A stretch of 64,000 nucleotides of DNA, from NCBI GenBank assembly GCA_004352715.1, contig SCFE01000057.1, positions 1,388,204-1,452,203 on the forward strand. The letters run 5' to 3'. The notes under the pieces were generated by a model. That model saw only the letters and a program-made list of their open reading frames with translations, ran no database searches and was not told the DNA's origin. The position numbers were made by a program, and so were the translations under genes. Source of the DNA: Hofstenia miamia (Eukaryota; Xenacoelomorpha; Acoela). Below, piece after piece: positions 1 through 12,424 of this stretch (position 1 is the first letter of the stretch; each line of letters begins with the position of its first letter).

Positions 1-19
1 TAGCTCCACCAATAGTTGC

Positions 20-900
20 TGGGTAGTTCATGTTAGCATTGCTGATAGTTTCTCAGAACTCATCAGAAAGTCCAAATGCACTTAGTATCTGTTTACATTC
101 ATTTGGTATTATCAATTTTGAAGTAATACATTATATATAATAAAAAATAATTAATTTTCAAGCCTTTGTATAATACAAAAAAGTATAAAAATACTTATTA
201 AGGCTAAAGTAAATTGTTTTCTTTAATTCCACTTAGTTGCAAATTGATATTACTTAGTTACAGACTTTATTCTTTGAGTATTCAAATAAATTCTTTTCTT
301 TGGTGATAATTCTAATTTAATTTTTTTCTTAAATTCTTTAAAATTAGATTCTTCTTTAATTTCAAGATGCTTTCTTGGTTTCAAAAGTTGCTTAATTTCA
401 GGCATTATGAAAGTTTCACTTATAAAAATCTTTTGGCAGTGGGTCCAAACTGTCATGGAGTAATTTCCTCTTCTTCCATATCTTTAATATATGTTTTTTT
501 TCCACCAGAATATTTTCTGTAGTTGTTTCTCTCCATTTGAGATTCCTCTTTGTCAGTAGCTTTCCAAATTTTTCAAAATTTATACAGTCAACAACTGCTT
601 GAGTCTTAGACAATGACCTAATTGTTGATTTGTTTAACAGCTGTACTTCACTCAATAACTCCATTTCTGACTTAGAATTGATTTCAATTATTAAAATTAG
701 TTTATCTTCTCATTCTTCTCAATGTACTTGTTCCATCATTATAATTTTATTGAATGTACACATAGGGTATGTCTCCTTCTATTGTGCCACTATTGTTCTA
801 ATCCAGGTTAGAAAACTCAGGTTCTGTATTCTAAATCTAGGGGGGAGTGTGGCATAATCCATTGAATAACCATGTGTGGTCAAAGTGAGAAGAAAAATGG
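20..900. other. Unassigned 5' end with overlapping minus-strand open frames and a G-run
   Basis: Minus-strand open frames at 416-664 and 250-456 overlap in different frames and could be one broken reading frame; the encoded Lys-rich protein is not recognised. On the + strand a six-G run at 840-845 is followed by AG and TGTGGCATAA, which resembles the polypurine tract/LTR junction of LTR retrotransposons. No partner LTR end or pol sequence was recognised. Confidence 0.25.
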
Positions 901-1046
901 ATGTAACTAAGACTAAAATGTAATAATGATTAAAATGTAAACACACAGTTATGATCGATTATTTGATTTGTAAATTGTTTTATGCAGTTTTATATTTAAA
1001 ATTAACTTGACAGTATTTGGCAAAAACAAAGATGGCCAAACAGCAT

Positions 1047-1959
1047 ACTCTAATTAACGCTGATGTTGCATAATTAAAAGCAGAACTAAAACGCGAGGGA
1101 AAATTGTAAACAAGATTCGATCAAACAGGTACTAGTTGAGTATTTGATTATTTACTAAAAAGTGCTATAAATATGCAACAAATGGTTGATGAACAAATTT
1201 AGTTTGGATTTACTTCTTCTCTTGTCAGGTTATTTAATAGTTTATGGAAAGCTAAACATTTAAGCACTAGAGGTAATTGTACGGTGGTCCCCACATACAT
1301 TTAAAGGAATGCTGGAGCAGCCTCACAATCAATGGTGGTAACTGTGGTTTCCTTGAGGTGCTTGTAGGTTATGAATAGGGATAGGGATTTTTCTCCGTTG
1401 TAGCTTTCTTATCACTCATTGCTTGTCAATTATTATGATTATATTTATATTGTCTACATGATTATTATTTTATTATTGAATCCAAGTTGCTCATTGTTTT
1501 ATATCATAGTTGACCATTGGCCGAATTATGCATTTACTTTCTTGCAGGCTGCATTGATTGTTTACATGTACTAAGGTCTAGCATGTATTGTTATATCTGT
1601 AGGGTTATTATATGTAAGGCTCGATAACAAGCTAAAGCATTGTGGTTGCGTTCCTTCCTTATTTTTACATAATCATAATAACAAAAACAATCAATGCACT
1701 AAATTAGTAAGTGGTCATACACACACAATCACTGAGTTGCCCATTCACACACTAATCCAGTTAATGGTTTCCATTGCGAAGTTCAAGTAAAAGCTGGAGC
1801 TTTTACTGCTAAAGAGGTCTCTGGAATCGCATGGCACTGCTTCAGGTTTCGACCCACTCTCGATCTAAATAAGTTGTTGTTAGTCAAGCATTCATGAAAG
1901 CTAATGTTTATTAATTTAAGTTAACTAGCTAAACATTCAACTAAAAAGAGAGAATTAGG
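1047..1959 (+). repeat. Left copy of a 0.9 kb direct repeat, truncated by a gap
   Basis: This stretch matches 2960-3899 over its whole length with scattered substitutions and small indels, such as a missing ~28 bp near 1850. It stops exactly at the N run. It contains a TATA-like CTATAAATA near 1164, also present in the other copy. It could be two haplotypes placed on either side of a gap, or two copies of a repeat or LTR. Confidence 0.9.
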
Positions 1960-2959
1960 NNNNNNNNNNNNNNNNNNNNNNNNNNNNNNNNNNNNNNNNN
2001 NNNNNNNNNNNNNNNNNNNNNNNNNNNNNNNNNNNNNNNNNNNNNNNNNNNNNNNNNNNNNNNNNNNNNNNNNNNNNNNNNNNNNNNNNNNNNNNNNNNN
2101 NNNNNNNNNNNNNNNNNNNNNNNNNNNNNNNNNNNNNNNNNNNNNNNNNNNNNNNNNNNNNNNNNNNNNNNNNNNNNNNNNNNNNNNNNNNNNNNNNNNN
2201 NNNNNNNNNNNNNNNNNNNNNNNNNNNNNNNNNNNNNNNNNNNNNNNNNNNNNNNNNNNNNNNNNNNNNNNNNNNNNNNNNNNNNNNNNNNNNNNNNNNN
2301 NNNNNNNNNNNNNNNNNNNNNNNNNNNNNNNNNNNNNNNNNNNNNNNNNNNNNNNNNNNNNNNNNNNNNNNNNNNNNNNNNNNNNNNNNNNNNNNNNNNN
2401 NNNNNNNNNNNNNNNNNNNNNNNNNNNNNNNNNNNNNNNNNNNNNNNNNNNNNNNNNNNNNNNNNNNNNNNNNNNNNNNNNNNNNNNNNNNNNNNNNNNN
2501 NNNNNNNNNNNNNNNNNNNNNNNNNNNNNNNNNNNNNNNNNNNNNNNNNNNNNNNNNNNNNNNNNNNNNNNNNNNNNNNNNNNNNNNNNNNNNNNNNNNN
2601 NNNNNNNNNNNNNNNNNNNNNNNNNNNNNNNNNNNNNNNNNNNNNNNNNNNNNNNNNNNNNNNNNNNNNNNNNNNNNNNNNNNNNNNNNNNNNNNNNNNN
2701 NNNNNNNNNNNNNNNNNNNNNNNNNNNNNNNNNNNNNNNNNNNNNNNNNNNNNNNNNNNNNNNNNNNNNNNNNNNNNNNNNNNNNNNNNNNNNNNNNNNN
2801 NNNNNNNNNNNNNNNNNNNNNNNNNNNNNNNNNNNNNNNNNNNNNNNNNNNNNNNNNNNNNNNNNNNNNNNNNNNNNNNNNNNNNNNNNNNNNNNNNNNN
2901 NNNNNNNNNNNNNNNNNNNNNNNNNNNNNNNNNNNNNNNNNNNNNNNNNNNNNNNNNNN
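1960..2959. other. Assembly gap (1000 N)
   Basis: Exactly 1000 N, which looks like a placeholder length. It lies between the two copies of the direct repeat. Confidence 0.99.
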
Positions 2960-3899
2960 ATTCTAATTAACTCTGACGTTGCATAATTAAAAGCAGAACT
3001 AAAACGCGAGGGAAAATTGTAAACAAGATTCGATCAAACAGGTACTAGTTGAGTATTTGATTATTTACTAAAAAGTGCTATAAATATGCAATGAATGGTT
3101 GATGAACAAATTTAGTTTGGATTTACTTCTTCTCTTGTCAGGTTATTTAATAGTTTATGGAAAGCTAAACATTTAAGCACTAGAGGTAATTGTACGGTGG
3201 TCCCCACATACATTTAAAGGAATGCTGGAGCAGCCTCACAATCAGCTATTCAATGGTGGTGAGGGTGGTAACTGTTTCCTTGAGGTGCTTGTAGGTTATG
3301 AATAGGGATAGGGATTTTTCTCCGTTGTAGCTTTCTTATCACTCATTGCTTGTCAATTATTATGATTATATTTATATTGTCTACATGATTATTATTTTAT
3401 TATTGAATCCAAGTTGCTCATTGTTTTATATCCTAGTTGACCATTGGCCGAATTATGCATTTACTTTCTTGCAGGCTGCATTGATTGTTTACATGTACTA
3501 AGGTCTAGCATGTATTGTTATATCTGTAGGGTTATTATATGTAAGGTCGATAACAAGCTAAAGCATTGTGGTTGCGTTCCTTCCCTATTTTTACATAATC
3601 ATAATAACAAAAACAATCAATGCACTAATTTAGTAAGTTTTCATACACACACAATCACTGAGTTGCCTATTCACACACTAATCCAGTTAATGGTTTCCAC
3701 TGCGGAGTTCAAGTAAAAGCTGGAGCTGTTGCGCTAAAGAGGTCTCTGGAATCGCATGGCATCACTTTTGGTTTTGACCCTGTCTTCCATCTACCACTCT
3801 CGATCTAAATAAGTTGTTGTTAGTCAAACATTCAGGAAAGCTAATGTTTATTAATTTAAGTTAACTAGCTAAACATTCAACTAAAAAGAGAGAATTAGG
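2960..3899 (+). repeat. Right copy of the 0.9 kb direct repeat
   Basis: This is the same unit as 1047-1959. The match starts at the gap edge and runs to 3899, after which the sequence is unique. The 90-codon open frame at 3444-3716 inside it is interrupted by small indels in the other copy, so I do not treat it as a gene. Confidence 0.9.
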
Positions 3900-4119
3900 A
3901 ATTTGTCAAACTTAATCATCGCAAACACTGTGAAAAGTAATAAGTTACTCTTGATTAATTGTGAAATTGGCATGGCAAGATTCTACAGCAGTATATCAGA
4001 ATTGCCAGCATTTGTTTTTAATTAACATCTTGTTGATGCTCTTATTGCTTCACATGTTCCAGCTGACATATTGATCAAGAAATGTTGTGCTTTTACTAAG
4101 TTTGTGTCTATATTTGTAC

Positions 4120-5119
4120 NNNNNNNNNNNNNNNNNNNNNNNNNNNNNNNNNNNNNNNNNNNNNNNNNNNNNNNNNNNNNNNNNNNNNNNNNNNNNNNNN
4201 NNNNNNNNNNNNNNNNNNNNNNNNNNNNNNNNNNNNNNNNNNNNNNNNNNNNNNNNNNNNNNNNNNNNNNNNNNNNNNNNNNNNNNNNNNNNNNNNNNNN
4301 NNNNNNNNNNNNNNNNNNNNNNNNNNNNNNNNNNNNNNNNNNNNNNNNNNNNNNNNNNNNNNNNNNNNNNNNNNNNNNNNNNNNNNNNNNNNNNNNNNNN
4401 NNNNNNNNNNNNNNNNNNNNNNNNNNNNNNNNNNNNNNNNNNNNNNNNNNNNNNNNNNNNNNNNNNNNNNNNNNNNNNNNNNNNNNNNNNNNNNNNNNNN
4501 NNNNNNNNNNNNNNNNNNNNNNNNNNNNNNNNNNNNNNNNNNNNNNNNNNNNNNNNNNNNNNNNNNNNNNNNNNNNNNNNNNNNNNNNNNNNNNNNNNNN
4601 NNNNNNNNNNNNNNNNNNNNNNNNNNNNNNNNNNNNNNNNNNNNNNNNNNNNNNNNNNNNNNNNNNNNNNNNNNNNNNNNNNNNNNNNNNNNNNNNNNNN
4701 NNNNNNNNNNNNNNNNNNNNNNNNNNNNNNNNNNNNNNNNNNNNNNNNNNNNNNNNNNNNNNNNNNNNNNNNNNNNNNNNNNNNNNNNNNNNNNNNNNNN
4801 NNNNNNNNNNNNNNNNNNNNNNNNNNNNNNNNNNNNNNNNNNNNNNNNNNNNNNNNNNNNNNNNNNNNNNNNNNNNNNNNNNNNNNNNNNNNNNNNNNNN
4901 NNNNNNNNNNNNNNNNNNNNNNNNNNNNNNNNNNNNNNNNNNNNNNNNNNNNNNNNNNNNNNNNNNNNNNNNNNNNNNNNNNNNNNNNNNNNNNNNNNNN
5001 NNNNNNNNNNNNNNNNNNNNNNNNNNNNNNNNNNNNNNNNNNNNNNNNNNNNNNNNNNNNNNNNNNNNNNNNNNNNNNNNNNNNNNNNNNNNNNNNNNNN
5101 NNNNNNNNNNNNNNNNNNN
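4120..5119. other. Assembly gap (1000 N), right edge in a TA tract
   Basis: Exactly 1000 N. The sequence resumes inside an alternating TA tract, which probably caused the break. Open frames drawn across it are meaningless. Confidence 0.99.
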
Positions 5120-5461
5120 ATATATATATATATATATATATAACTTCTAATGTAATTTAAGCATCAATGCTAACATATTTTGACTTATTCAGTCAAGAGG
5201 AAGATATGATATAGTATTTTCAAATATTGTAAAATCTACACAAACATAAAAACATATTAACTGTATTTTATTAAAGTGAATGTAACCAGCTTAGCCCTCC
5301 TTTTTGATTGAATCTGATCATTATAAAAACTCCGATCTATTCTATATATTCCTTTAAATTATAAAGCAATAAAATATTTGTCAATATAATTGGAAAAGCT
5401 TTTATAATTAGTTAAACAAGTTGACCATTAATTATGTCTCTTCTGTATTTAAGTCCTACAC

Positions 5462-5463
<2 letters not shown>

Positions 5464-5500
<37 letters not shown>
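5464..5500. repeat. (TA)n microsatellite
   Basis: Uninterrupted TA alternation of about 36 bases in AT-rich DNA. The surrounding 5.1-7.0 kb has no recognisable gene. Confidence 0.95.
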
Positions 5501-5502
<2 letters not shown>

Positions 5503-7002
5503 AATTTTACTAGTTGGAAAATGAAATTTAGGCATTAAACTATATTCTTTTTCAATTAGATAATGAAGACAAAACTAGAGACATTTAATTGTTCAGAAAC
5601 TGCAAAGAAATCAAGAAACAAGTACAAGAACTATTTTTTGTGAAATGAGAATAGCTGAAACTTTATTATTTTAATAAATGCGCACTTAAATGTTTATCCT
5701 TATCCGAATGTCGTTTGTAGGAAAATATTATGTTTATAGCAAAATTATGGTAATTTTTTCTTGAATTTAAAAAGTTTCCCTTTTATATTCACACAAATTT
5801 ATCCATTTATATACTGTGTTTGATTAAAAACCCGCATATTTTGGTTTTTCCTTAATTGATTTGAGTAGGGAAGCGCATGGTAATGAACAATTAGAAAATG
5901 GGAAGCATTAATTGGCAAATAGTTTTGGGGTCACGTTTTGGGGATAAGGTGGATGTGGTAATAGCCACAACTGTGCTATTTACTACTTGATTTCTAGACA
6001 CAATTACTGTCTCCATCGACGCCTAATTAGGCAGTTAAAATGCATTAAATCTTTGTGTACTAACAGCAATTGATTCCTTTATTTGATATTTTATAATACT
6101 AATCCAATTCCATCCATTAACGCTTAATTTACCGTTTAAAACGAAATATTCGTACATTTTATTAAAACCCAATTATCAACCAAGAATGATAAGAAATTCT
6201 ATGTTTTTATATTTAAATCATTAGTAAAATAGATTATTTTTTTATAGATGACATTTAGGAGTTTATGAAAAAATTGCATCAAAGTACTCTTAACGCAGAA
6301 AACATGAAAAGTTAGTTGCAAATATTTAGAGCCTGATAGTCAACTTATGAATTCAGAAGGTTTATACTTTAGAAAGTCAGAATTAATAGTTAAAATATTT
6401 GCCTAAATATATATATATATATATATTATATATAGTTTAAATATTTATATAAGAATTGAAAATATTGGTAATGCGTCGGACTTCTTTATCTTAATATAGT
6501 AGCGATTTATTGACCGCAATTTTCAAGCAACCTAATTTCTTATTGAAATATAAAATTTTCAACAAATTCCAAAAATTCTTTTTTTATAAATTCATTGATA
6601 GTATAGAATTTTGTGTTATATGCTTCATGATATTTTTCAATATATAATACCGTCTGAAGTCCTGACATTCAAATCTATATCGCGTTTTACCCTTCTTTGA
6701 AATAACTTGTTAGCAGACTAAAACGCCTCCTTATATTCTGTAATGAAATAAAATAGTGTATTAAAAAATTCCAAATTTATTTAACAATTGGTATTTCCTG
6801 TCATATTGTTCAATATTTAACAAAAGGGGCGGATTATTTTCCCTAGAATAACTCTGAAGTATGAATACCCAACGACAAACCGCCTCAATTTAGTAAGTGA
6901 AAGCGTCCTCAATACTTACCAGAATCTATCATTTAAATTCGAAAATCTTACACCAACCATATTTTATAGAACATTTGCAAACGATAACACATGAATTTTT
7001 AG

Positions 7003-7171
7003 ATTAGCAACGTTGAAACATCAAGTAGTAATCATATAACAACCTCGCAAGCATTGGTTCCTCATAACTCCAATCAAATAAAGAAATATTCCTGTCATCT
7101 CTGTCAATACAATTGCGATGGAAAACAAACCCTTCAGAAGCACATGCTGTATCACAATGAGGTTAAATCAG
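7003..7171 (+). CDS. Zinc-finger gene, internal exon with finger 1
   Basis: The acceptor is the AG at 7001-7002 after a T-run, and the donor GTAACA starts at 7172. The exon reads in phase 0 and ends after the first base of codon 57. A Ser/Thr/Asn-rich stretch of about 28 residues precedes finger 1 (CHLC ... H-x3-H). The codon just before the acceptor is an in-frame TAG, which supports this acceptor. No start codon is present, so this is not the first exon. The next intron (7172-16672) is 9.5 kb. Confidence 0.85.
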
Positions 7172-9072
7172 GTAACATTTTGAAATAATTGCACAATATC
7201 AAATTCAATTTCAATTTGGAGTCTAAACATTTTAATCAATTGTATCAATTTTCTTATCTCTGCACATATCTTCTGCAAAGTCATCTCCTTGTTGATATAT
7301 TCAACTAGTAATTGAACGCCTATATAAAAATTCAATCAAATTTTTTAATCATTTTTTCTTGTTTAAATATTTTATAATACCTGAAAAGTACTCATTCTTC
7401 TGTTCATATTACTACCAAACTATTTGTTGATAGTTTTGAAATCTAGATTCAAACTAAGATATATAAATATTTCTATTAAGCGGAAATACTTAGTATTGTA
7501 TAAAAACTCTAAACTTTGCACAAAAGCATGACGAAGCATCAGAATATCGTAATAAATACAAAATATTATCTTCGTTCTACCACATTCATCTGCATATGCT
7601 ATCTATCTTATTTAAATCTTATTTAAATCTCTACAAACATCTCTCCTTTTCTTTATGACTATATAAATCAAATGAGGAATCGCAAAAATTTTTTGTGTTT
7701 AGATAAAAATTCTAATGGCTTTCATCACATATCAATTAAATTGTGGAATAATTTAGATTATGAAACGCGAATAGAAAAAAACTATAAAAAGTTTAGAAAA
7801 AAATTGAAACAATTTCTTCTAATAAAACAATATACATTAGGGGACGGTAATACACTTCGAAACATACATCCAACTTTGAGCACCTACGCAACCATTTTCA
7901 AAAACATTGCTTATATTATTATATATTGTGCATATTAATTTGTAGTTAATTATTTGTTTATATTTTATTTTTTGTCATGTTTTAGTTGGTAGATTTTTTG
8001 TATGCATATATTTTGCAATAAATTTGCTTTGACTCTTACAATGGAACATCAATGGTTTGTATAAACAATGCTCAAATTTGAATTTTAAAGAATTTTTAAA
8101 ATTCATTAATTTGTCCTTCTGACATAGTTCATGACATATATAACTAGAAAAATATGCATGACCTCAATATTTCGCTCTTTAGGGCAAAATAATAACTCTC
8201 CATGTTATTTGTGTTTACGTAGAAGTTGTTATAAACGTCATGAATCTAAAATAAAATTTATTATTCCTCATATCTTTGTTTGATTTGAAACAGAAGTCCC
8301 CTTATGTAGATAATTTAACTGTGCTGCACAGCCGGTTAATTAATGATAATAAGCTCTATAATTCGTGATAAATTCGAAGCAGCGAACTATTAACGTGAAG
8401 CGGCACTCTGTTTGTATATGATTAAATAAAAAACCAGTATTCTAAAGAATAAATGATTAATTTTTTCAAATTTTAAAATTTTTTTGAATTTTTCTCGTGT
8501 GATTACATAAGTATGAAATTGATTGCTAACTTACAAAAAGACGTTAATTATATGAATTTAAAATTAACTTGCTTAAAACATTACTACACAAAATTTGAAG
8601 ATTAAAATTTAATCTTTAATAATATATTGTTCATTATATTTACATTATTATGTTTCTTATTTAATTTATAAATATTATCAATGATAATAGCGATTGCAAA
8701 TATACAATGGTTTCTTTAGTAGTAGAAATAGTACTCTTGCTTACTCATTCAATATTAGTGGGAAACTTAGCACATTTCATTAATCATCTTAAGTTACTTA
8801 TGAATAATAAAATATTTTACTCTAAGAAACATATTTTTTTATATGCATTTTTGAAATTTAAGGGAAATATTTAAACTAACCCTAGAACAGAGGATAACCC
8901 ATAACCGCCTTATAGGTAAAATCTCCACTCCTACCTTGAAAAATAGAAATATACGTGTGCATTGATGAAATACGATAAACAAAATAATTCAGCAACACAA
9001 TTAGACCACCTATCTTAAAAAAAATTGAAATAAATAATTTGAAATTTTGCGAAACTGTACAATAGAACACTC

Positions 9073-9118
<46 letters not shown>

Positions 9119-12100
9119 TGTGGCGGCAGGTACCTAGATCTCAGTATAGGCCAGTCCGCTGTTTTCATGTTTACAGTGATTGTTAGTGCAAGCAGCTATT
9201 TGTAAATGTTATTCTAAGATTTACTGTATATAAGCAACACAGCCGCTTGTAATTAGAGAATTAGTTAGCAATTGTTCTACTGTAAGTTGAATTCCGTGCA
9301 CCCTACCGATGCTAGAATATATATTTGGATCTGCCACCTTGCTCAGTCCATTTGTTTATTGGAGGATGTCAGCATCCGTTAATAGACCAAAATTGGCACA
9401 TGTGAATCTCCTCAGCCATCCAGCGCTGTGTAAAAATCTTAACACTGATTGCGTTAAAGATTATACTGGCTTGCTGCTCACACTCTTAGATGGGGTAAAA
9501 CTGTTGCCCCGGTAGACGCCGTCAACTATTGCGGTCGGAAACATTACTACACAAAATTTGAAGATTAAAATTTAATCTTTAATAATATATTGTTCATTAT
9601 ATTTACATTATTATGTTTCTTATTTAATTTATAAATATTATCAATGATAATAGCGGAGCGAGTTGCAGAGTCTTTGCTCTGACAATGTCTCATGTCTTAA
9701 TCACTCGAAAACTCTGGGATACTTAGTGGTGTAATTGTTTAATTTTCCACTTTTAAGGGACTCACATTGTCTTTGGAAAAAAATTAATTGCTCTGATTAT
9801 CTCATTTGCCACTTTTTTCACGTTTTTCATGGATACACTGAAAATATCAAAAACATATAGTATTTATTATAAGTCACGTATTGCACATGTATAAAGAAAT
9901 AACATTAAATTAATGTGAAATTAACATGCAAAAATATATAGAAATCTCGAAACAGACGACATCATATATATATATATTTCTCATTTGAATTGCTTTCAAA
10001 CATTGTTAATTACATGCTGAACTTACACGATTAATGATTTTAGTTTGTGTTATGTTCTCAGAATACGTAATCAGGCATTGATGAAAATTTCATGACTAGG
10101 AGTGGTTTTCAGCTTTAGAGGTTGTATGATTATTCTAAATGCGCCTATGGTTATGTATTCTTCAATGTGCCGAAACTAGTAATTAAGAATGTGGCGAAAT
10201 CTCAAAATACTTGAATAGGTGCCTAAAATTTTGTTGTGATTCAAAATAGTCTAGAGGTCAAATTTGATCACTCTTCGGTTCTAGTGTTAAATCAAATAGG
10301 TACATAAGTTTGTAAAATTTCAACATATTTGCATATGCACATTAATTTGCAAATATGTATATTCTGATTTCATTCAATGAAATTTGGGCAGAAACAACAA
10401 ATGGCTCCAATCAAAAACTTGCCATGGGCTTAAATTTTGCATAATGTTTTGCAACTTAATTCAGACTAAAAATTCAGCATAAACAGCTTTTTAAATTATA
10501 GTATTCGAAATGTTTGAAAACATAATTTCACACTAAATGTAAACACTATCAAAATTTGTCCAAGCATTAAATAATTGTAAATTTTAATTATTTTACAAAT
10601 ATGAAAGTTTTTATGAACATTTATGAACACAATCTACTATAATAAGGTTGTTTTAAGAATTATTTAAATTTCAGTATATATATATATATAGTAGTGTCAT
10701 TAGTCTAGTGTACTTTAATGCATATCAGAATCCTCTTTGCGTTTGAAATGTGCATTATGCCAAAATATAAATTTCAAAAGGTCATTGTTTCTTATCGAAG
10801 ATTGCACAATCTATTAAAAGAACAGCCTTGAAGCCTATAAATGCAACTTTGATTTATTAGTTTGAAAGATCATCTTTGCTTCTGCAAAAAAGCAAACATG
10901 TTAACGGTTCTCAATTACCCAGGTTTGAACAAACATCATAAAAACAACGTTTGCGTGACTGTAAATCCCTGATGTGAATTACACCTTACAATCTGGAACA
11001 AGCAGACATGAAAATTTATGACAGTTTCACTAAATGAGTTTAGAAGCAAATCATCTTAAGTATATATACATTAGCAAATAATGAACTCTGGATAGATAAA
11101 CATGAAGAATTCATTGTTTGCAAAATTGCAATCTTACATAAATGTGGTTGTACATTTTGGTATCCATTGAAATCTTGAATGAGTGTTCTAACGATGGTCT
11201 GAATATAAACATTAAAAATGAGTTTCTAAATTTAAGAATTTTTTGTAGTTTCAAACAAAACTTCTTAATACTTAGGACTAATCAGAAATCTTATTTTGTT
11301 ATTGCAAGTAGAAATTTGCTACTTTCATCAAAAGAAATTGTTATTAGAAATGTACAAAATTATTAAAAGAGGGTATAAAGAGATAAATTGACGGGTTGAA
11401 GTTTGCGACCGAGTGCGAATTAAAGGTAAAAATGAGGGATGAGGCAATGCTCTATTTCGGTATGCTTCAAATATATAATGTTTCATTACTTCGTGAGTTA
11501 CAAACGTTTAGAAATTTTTTAAAATTACTAGTTTGTCAAAAAAAAATCCTAAGATGAATATAATCCCTTATTTCAATAGCTAATTTAATTAAAAAGAGCT
11601 GATGCAGCCCGCTTCAGCCTTTTAGACTATATGTGATGACATTAAGATAATCAAAAGTGTCAATATTTATCAAGACATTTATACATTTGTTGAGTGCAGT
11701 TATGCGTCTATTCTTATCTATGTGTCGGGTGGTGTAAATAGGATTCTTGGAATGATTAAAACTAAAATTTTGTACATCAATGAAATGTCCAATAAGATTT
11801 ATGTAAAATCCCAAAATACATGTATCTATGGATAATTCCGTAGTATTCAAAAAGAAACGGATGTACCTGTCATGGGTATCACCTTTATTTTTGCGATTGC
11901 GAAAACTAACTATAAGTCAAGTGAAAGCAGGTAGTTAATGTTTTGACCTATAGATATTCCATTCAAAATGACATAAATCCACGAAAGCCTAAATACATGT
12001 TACGTCATAAATTCTGGATAGTTAGTTTCAATATTTTGTCCCAACCATGGCAATTAACATTCCATATTTTAATGTGATCATTAGAAATCTAAATTTTTTA

Positions 12101-12389
12101 TAACAAATCAAGTCGAATTTGATATGAATTTCATTTAAAGGAAAACTTAGAATTCGGAAGAAATATATTAATAAATCCCGGAAATATGAATGTAATTTAG
12201 CTAGAACTATTCAGCTCGGTGCAAACGGTAAAGAAACTGTGACCCCTAGCTTAAAAATTAATGAATCAATAGGTCTACAAAGATTGTTTTTAAAAGTGTG
12301 AATTTGGTCATTTTTAAATGTTATAGTATATCTGAATTGATAAATCCAAAAAACAAAAAATAAATTTATATAGAACTGATCAGTGTCTA

Positions 12390-12424
<35 letters not shown>

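Noticed and set aside
3444-3716. 90-codon open frame in the right copy of the 0.9 kb repeat
   Set aside because: The corresponding frame in the left copy is disrupted by small indels and there is no recognisable domain.
4071-5160. Long open frames of 357-359 codons
   Set aside because: They consist of N characters and a TA array; the translation is nearly all X. The same applies to frames across 23.4-24.6, 42.5-43.6 and 44.2-45.3 kb.
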